Source: Aspidapion aeneum
Lineage: Eukaryota; Arthropoda; Insecta; Coleoptera; Brentidae
NCBI GenBank assembly: GCA_963576565.1
Contig: OY755038.1
Coordinates: forward strand, 12,229,756 to 12,293,755
Reading direction: 5' to 3'
DNA: 64,000 bases
Every line of letters begins with the position of its first letter. Position 1 is the first letter of the stretch. Below, in pieces: positions 59,801 through 64,000 of the stretch. The notes under the pieces were generated by a model. It made no database searches. It saw only the letters and a list, made by a program, of their open reading frames with translations, and was not told the origin of the DNA. Made by a program: the position numbers and the translations under genes.

Positions 59801-62070
59801 TTTTGTATCTGATAAAAACCGCTTTGTCATGTCTGAAACAAAAGGGTTAAAACAACAACAAAAAAGCGTTTTCCCAGACGGGGCGAATTTAACTTGGGGG
59901 TAATTTTTTTTGGGATATCTCTAGTTTTCTCCCCTTCGGGCAAAGCCGTCTTGGTCCTTGCGACCCGCGTCTATCAGCCTTAAAAACAGTTTTTTTGTAA
60001 ATATCTCAGAAACCAAAGCTTCTACGAAGTTTTTGATTATTAAAAAAAATATTGTCAAAATTTTTTTGGAAAACCTAACCTTAAAGTTTGTTTTAATATT
60101 TTAAGCTTTTAGCAAAAACCTTCAAAAAAAGAAACTCCTTGTTTGGGAAAAATTCCGGTCAGGTGATAATGTCTCTCTTTGTTGAAAATTATTGTCTTTT
60201 TGATCACCTGATCATTTTGGAAAAAATCATGCGCGCTTTACACACGCGGGGAGTTTGAAGCGCCACCCTGTGTTTGACAGGGGAATGAAGAACCACTTCC
60301 GAAAAGACACTGAAAGAAGTCACACCTGGTTTAAGACCAAAATTCCAACCACAAGAAAGGCCGCGGCCGCGAGTGAAGTGTGGAACTGCTGTTAAATGAA
60401 AGAAGGTAAGCTTCTAGCGTGTTGCCGATTTTTTTCCTTTGTTTTTAGTTCAATAGACGTCTGTTTTCCCAGACGGGGCAAATTTAACTTCGGGCAAAGC
60501 CGTCTTGGTCCTTGCGACCGGCGTCTATTTGGTCCTTCAGACCCTTATGTATGAAAAAACGCCCATTGGATTTTACAATTTTTTTTTTGTTAAAAAATTG
60601 GTAATTTTATAGTTTGTTTGCAGCAGCCACATTTTATCGTTTTTTGTCAGATTCGAACATTGTTGTTTTTTGTACCGGTTTCTTTTAGCATGGTTTTGAA
60701 GGTTGGTTGCCCTGAGTTAAGTATATGCCCTCGTGCGGCGGAAAAAAACCCCCCGTTCGACATTTGGCAACGTCGCGTTTCTTTTCTTGTTGGCCGTTGG
60801 TTGACTGACGTTTCATTGACGTTTGTGTGTTCTAACCCTTCTAACCTTACAATTTCAAGTGTTGTTTTGTTTACCTCCGAGGTTAGAAATTTTTTGTTGA
60901 ATTTCGTCGGGTTTCGAATTTGTTTGTGTGAAATCCGTCGAAATTTACCTTCTTTTTGCTTTCGTTAAGCGCGAGATTGTTGCCGCGATGTTAGCGAACC
61001 GTACCCGTGTGTTGATAGCGAATTTGTCGAGAAAAAACCTACTTTTTTGTATNNNNNNNNNNNNNNNNNNNNNNNNNNNNNNNNNNNNNNNNNNNNNNNN
61101 NNNNNNNNNNNNNNNNNNNNNNNNNNNNNNNNNNNNNNNNNNNNNNNNNNNNNNNNNNNNNNNNNNNNNNNNNNNNNNNNNNNNNNNNNNNNNNNNNNNN
61201 NNNNNNNNNNNNNNNNNNNNNNNNNNNNNNNNNNNNNNNNNNNNNNNNNNNNAAACCTACTTTTTTGTATCTGATAAAAACCGCTTTGTCATGTCTGAAA
61301 CAAAAGGGTTAAAACAACAACAAAAAAGCGTTTTCCCAGACGGGGCGAATTTAACTTGGGGGTAATTTTTAATCTCTAGTTTTCTCCCCTTCGGGCAAAG
61401 CCGTCTTGGTCCTTGCGACCCGCGTCTATCAGCCTTGAAAACAGTTTTTTTGTAAATATCTCAGAAACCAAAGCTTCTACGAAGTTTTTGATTATTAAAA
61501 AAATTATTGTTAAAAAACTGTCATTAGCATTAATGGATTTTGCCCAAAATCTAATCAGTTCATTACAGTGTCGAATATTATTTTACCTGAAAATATTATG
61601 AAAATCGGTTAGTGCACATATTCTCTGTCATAATCCGCTTTGCTATAAAGGCCCCGAAAAAATACACAAAATCCTAACCTACATTTTAATAAATATATTT
61701 TGTTTATATTTTATATATATAGCTTGCACCTATTTCTTTTTAATGCTAAGATAAAATACACACAAATAATACGTTTTCGGCGTTGTCTCAATTTTTTTTT
61801 ATCGAAAACAATACCTTTTCTAGCCATTGCTGCGCGGGCTAGGAAGGGAATCTACGGTAACCTTTATTACCTGCTTTTGTGCGGGGAACTGAGCACCCCC
61901 CTGTTTACCCCACTGCGCCGCACCCCACTGAGGCTGTTGATTACCAAACGGTGCTTGACTACTTTGAGTTAAGTTAGGCTGCGTTAAGTTGCTGCTTGCT
62001 AAACCATTTTGTACTGGGAACGTACCGTTGTGAGGTGGAAAGCCTTGCACTGAGGGTTGTTGGGGAAAGC
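53726..62070 (-). CDS. Q/N/P-rich NPF- and FG-containing protein, last three exons
   Basis: Exons 62070-61871, 56770-56599 and 53868-53726 join on the minus strand in one frame to 170 residues plus TAG. All four inner splice sites are AG/GT and phases agree. The tail is low in charge and rich in Gln, Asn, Pro, Phe, Ala and Ser, with FG dipeptides (PFGNQ, FFGTQ, QFGNL) and an NPF motif (QMPNPFFGT), ending NIATNIWQ. NPF binds EH domains of endocytic proteins. An ArfGAP of the AGFG/Drongo or SMAP type is my best guess, but the diagnostic domain lies upstream of the window. Introns are 5.1 kb and 2.7 kb. Reliable as a real gene by splice logic; identity uncertain. Confidence 0.7.
54044..55915. 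mobile_element. Unclassified element with CCYAAGTAACATT ends
   Basis: Left end TA|CCTAAGTAACATT and right end AATGTTACTTGGG|TA. The right end closely resembles the CCCAAC(T)AACATT end of 10605-11803, so both probably belong to one superfamily with 2-bp duplications (TA here). It lies in the last intron of the NPF-protein gene and includes the tandem repeat at 55285-55700. No transposase recognised. Confidence 0.5.
55285..55700 (+). repeat. ~180-bp tandem repeat, three diverged units
   Basis: CCTTAAGG...TATATGGCCGCCTAT near 55298 and 55474, and ACTTTAGG...TTATAAGACCATC near 55651, each followed by GGTAACTAT(C/A)AA-, ACCTTT- and AGTAATG-type blocks at similar offsets. Confidence 0.55.
56599..56770 (-). 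CDS. NPF protein exon (middle)
   Basis: Acceptor tatttctag, donor GTAAGA. 172 bases encode MQMPLSNQFPAQFPSNPQQF, VPLGQINKFAQ and FVAPGNTAL, leaving in phase 1 (G|GT completes Gly). Confidence 0.7.
56839..56915. repeat. Intronic block shared upstream of two NPF-protein exons
   Basis: GGATCTGAAACCTTCCTAGC, AGCCTATTA and ACTTCAAGT here match 62154-62200 (GGATCTGACACCTTCCTAGC, AGCCTATTA, ACTTCAAGT). Both blocks sit about 70-85 bases upstream, in gene sense, of an exon. Confidence 0.6.
56976..61607 (+). repeat. ~1.25-kb tandem macrosatellite, about 3.5 units
   Basis: The block GGAAAACCTAACCTTAAAG starts units at about 56980, 58227 and 60066. A partial unit (59536-60058) lies between the second and third. 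Units are almost identical by eye. Each contains AGGCCGCGGCCGCGAGTG, two copies of TTTTCCCAGACGGGG...GTCTTGGTCCTTGCGACC (a hairpin CCCAGACGG/CCGTCTTGG) and a small ORF (MVLKVGCPEL...) whose reading is disrupted differently between units, so I do not treat it as a gene. A stretch of the unit end (AGAAAC(C/T)(A/G)AAGCT, CGAAGTTTTTG) recurs at 62218-62275. It fills the intron between exons at 56770 and 61871. Confidence 0.85.
61053..61252. other. Assembly gap of 200 N
   Basis: Exactly 200 N inside the macrosatellite. AAACCTACTTTTTTGTAT stands immediately on the left and again immediately on the right, so the true distance is either zero or a whole number of repeat units. Confidence 0.95.
61871..62070 (-). 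CDS. NPF protein exon (first in window)
   Basis: Acceptor ttaaatccag, donor GTAATA. 200 bases encode FPQQPSVQGFPPHNGTF, a NLTQPNLTQSSQAPFGNQQP stretch and QWGKQGGAQFPAQKQ. Enters with two bases of a codon (Gly), leaves in phase 0. Confidence 0.7.
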
Positions 62071-62552
62071 CTGGATTTAAAAATAACATTAATTTTAGAA
62101 AATAAACTTTATAGAAAAAATTAATTGTAAGAATAAATAAATGGATCTATAAGGGATCTGACACCTTCCTAGCTAGCCTATTATCACACTTCAAGTGAAG
62201 CCATGATAATATATTAGCCTTGAAAACTGTTTTTGTAAATATCTCAGAAACTGAAGCTCCTGCGAAGTTTTTGGTTATGACATGAATAATTTTTTTATTT
62301 AATTTTTTTTTTATTCTCAAATATCAACAGCCAATGGCCAATTACAGATACAGTAAAATCTCACATTGTGACACACATTTCTAACCACTATAAATAAAAC
62401 TTTAAGAAGTCTTGTGACCCGTTTATTCTCATCTTTCAGCCAAGAGGTCTCTAATTGCCCTGAAATCATTTCATTATAACATCTATCTTCAAAAATTGTT
62501 CCTTTATGGCTACTATGATGATTATTCATTAAATAGTTTAAAACAATGATGC

Positions 62553-62744
62553 TTATTGAGTAAATAATAAGTTTGTAAAATCTACATTACATAGTTGATA
62601 GACCGGCGAGTTTTTATAAAGGTTTGTTCTGGGAAATGTGGGATAAAACATGTTGGAATTTCTTGAGTTAAGACGGTTAATTGCAAAGGGTATTTGATTT
62701 AAGATATCTGGACAGTTAATATCATTCTTAAGTATTCTAAACAT
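62553..62744 (-). pseudogene. C-terminal relic of a LINE reverse transcriptase
   Basis: Minus strand: MFRILKNDINCPDILNQIPF, AINRLNSRNSNMFYPTF, RTNLYKNSPVYQLCN. The CPDLLxxIxFxVxxxxxR, FYxPxxRTNxxxxSPxxxM pattern is the common C-terminal tail of insect endonuclease-RT LINEs. No RT domain is attached. The stretch 62744-62070 otherwise holds no gene. Confidence 0.55.
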
Positions 62745-62751
62745 AGTACAT

Positions 62752-63242
62752 AATAAATTGGTAAAAAAATTTTTTTAAGTCACAAGCTTTTATAAAATGC
62801 ACTAAAAATTCAAAAATAATTTTCTAACATTCTAATATTATCATAATAATAAAAGCGATGGCCGCCTGATGGAAATTTTGACGATGTTAGCACGATAAGA
62901 TATCCGTATCAATTAAATATCACTATTTGCGAAAGAATCAATCTAGCAGAAAAATGCAGAGGTACCAAACCCACCCAACCCGACCTAAGATACCCCAGCA
63001 TTTCTCTGACATAGGTATGGCAATGGCATAACATTGCGGCACATTAAACATATCTTTGATAACCTGCTATGTTGAATATTCTTTAAGTGTTTAGATTACA
63101 AATTTAGATTAACTTATGCTTTGATTTGCGGCCATCGCTTTTATTATTATGATAATATTAGAATGTTAGAAAATTATCTTTGAATTTTTAGTACATTTTA
63201 TAAAAGCTTGTGACGTAAAAAAATTTTTTACCCATTTATTTT
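62752..63242. mobile_element. Palindromic MITE with ~110-bp arms
   Basis: Left arm 62752-62865 and right arm 63128-63242 are near-perfect reverse complements (CACAAGCTTTTATAAAATGC, CTAACATTCTAATATTATCA, AAAAGCGATGGCC and partners). The ~260-bp centre is unique. The partial copy is at 22040-22186. Confidence 0.85.
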
Positions 63243-63359
63243 CTACTTTTTAGTTTCAGCTATCTACTCTATTTAATGAAAATATTTGTTCAATAACAGA
63301 ACAGAAGAGTTTATTCTAGATTATAATGAAATCGCTGATCGTGAGTTGTTTGGAAACTC

Positions 63360-63890
63360 ATTTTTCTATTGGGGGAAGGAGAGGGTGGGGGTAGAGGTAG
63401 AAATATATTTTTTATTTGGGCTGTATTGCCATCGGACCTTTATGCATATACCAAATTTTATAAAGTCATTTGAAGTGAAGTGTGTCAAAAACGCATTTTT
63501 TGTGGAAGGGGGTAGGGGTGGGAGGACATTTTTTCATTATTGTTGTATTGTCATCGGACCACTATATGTATACCAAATTTCATCCAAATCGGATAATGAG
63601 AAGTGTGTCAAAAACGCATTTTTCTATAGATGAGGGTGGGGGTAGGAGTGGTAGGATTTTTTTTTCAATGTTGTATTGTCATCGGACCACTATATGTATA
63701 CCAACTTTCATCCAAATCGGATAATGGGAAGAATGTCAAAAACGCACTTTCTATGGAAGGGGGTGGGGGTAGGAGTGGGAGGATATTTTTTTTTAATGTT
63801 GTATTGTCATGGGACCACTATGTGTGTACCAAATTTCATCCAAATCGGATAATGGGAAGTGTGTCAAAAACGCTTCACAAGATTTGATAG
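63360..63890 (+). repeat. ~125-bp tandem repeat, four to five units
   Basis: GTGTGTCAAAAACGC (or ATGTCAAAAACGC) recurs at about 63479, 63602, 63734 and 63857, each preceded by CCAAATTTCATCCAAATCGG and followed by a G-rich GGGGGTAGG(A/G)GTGG(G/T)AGGA tract and TTGTATTGTCATCGGACCAC. Overlapping ORFs here are by-products. Confidence 0.8.
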
Positions 63891-64000
63891 ATAGTTAGAT
63901 AGTTAGACAGAACATCTGAAGCTAAATAAAAGCTTGTAAAAATACTTTAATTCTTCTTCTATTCAAAGAGAGCCTACCGAACAATCCTAAAAGATAATTA

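Noticed and set aside
60928..61365. 145-codon ORF spanning the N gap
   Set aside because: Most of it is undetermined sequence. The frame across a placeholder gap has no meaning.
63286..63887. Three overlapping ORFs with repeated peptide pattern
   Set aside because: They are translations of a ~125-bp tandem repeat in several frames.
63360..63890. CRISPR-like array because of regular spacing
   Set aside because: Units are contiguous ~125-bp tandem repeats without unique spacers, and the genome is eukaryotic.

Overview
This is a 64 kb piece of an AT-rich, transposon-packed animal genome, almost certainly an insect with a large genome. A beetle is my guess, but nothing in the sequence proves the order. 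Genes are split into short exons with canonical GT/AG introns of 2-5 kb. Introns and spacers are filled with non-LTR retrotransposons, mariner, hAT-like and P-like DNA transposon remnants, tRNA-derived SINEs and many long-armed palindromic MITEs. There is no bacterial-style operon, CRISPR array or rRNA gene.

Layout. (1) 3.5-21.4 kb, + strand: the last six coding exons of TRAPPC12 (trafficking protein particle complex subunit 12). They join in one frame to give 337 residues plus a stop. Their introns hold a 5'-truncated Jockey LINE just upstream (136-3398, with target-site duplication), a reverse-strand RTE-like LINE with a 635-codon ORF, a second, interrupted LINE, SINEs and many MITEs. (2) 22-53 kb: a long gene-poor stretch of nested mobile elements: a P/THAP-type transposase remnant with 8-bp TSD, a family of ~600-bp elements with 7-bp TSDs, two tRNA-headed SINEs with self-complementary arms, a ~210-bp satellite, two decayed mariners, hAT-like MITEs, and a 2.6-kb palindrome carrying twelve regularly spaced GCCAT/ATGGC motifs. 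One isolated reverse-strand exon candidate of unknown identity lies at 36.16-36.40 kb. (3) 53.7-62.1 kb, - strand: the last three exons of a Gln/Asn/Pro-rich protein with an NPF motif and FG dipeptides, probably a vesicle-traffic adaptor such as an ArfGAP of the AGFG or SMAP type. Its larger intron contains a ~1.25-kb tandem macrosatellite and a 200-N assembly gap whose two flanks overlap. (4) 62-64 kb: a LINE C-terminal relic, a palindromic MITE and a ~125-bp tandem repeat.

How things fit together: both recognised host genes point to membrane traffic, but they are unrelated neighbours on opposite strands, not a functional cluster. The most informative signal is the nesting. Several host elements can be read straight through once the insert is mentally removed, which fixes insert boundaries and target duplications to the base. 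I did no database search; family names rest on recognised motifs and recalled family knowledge, and every reading is by eye.
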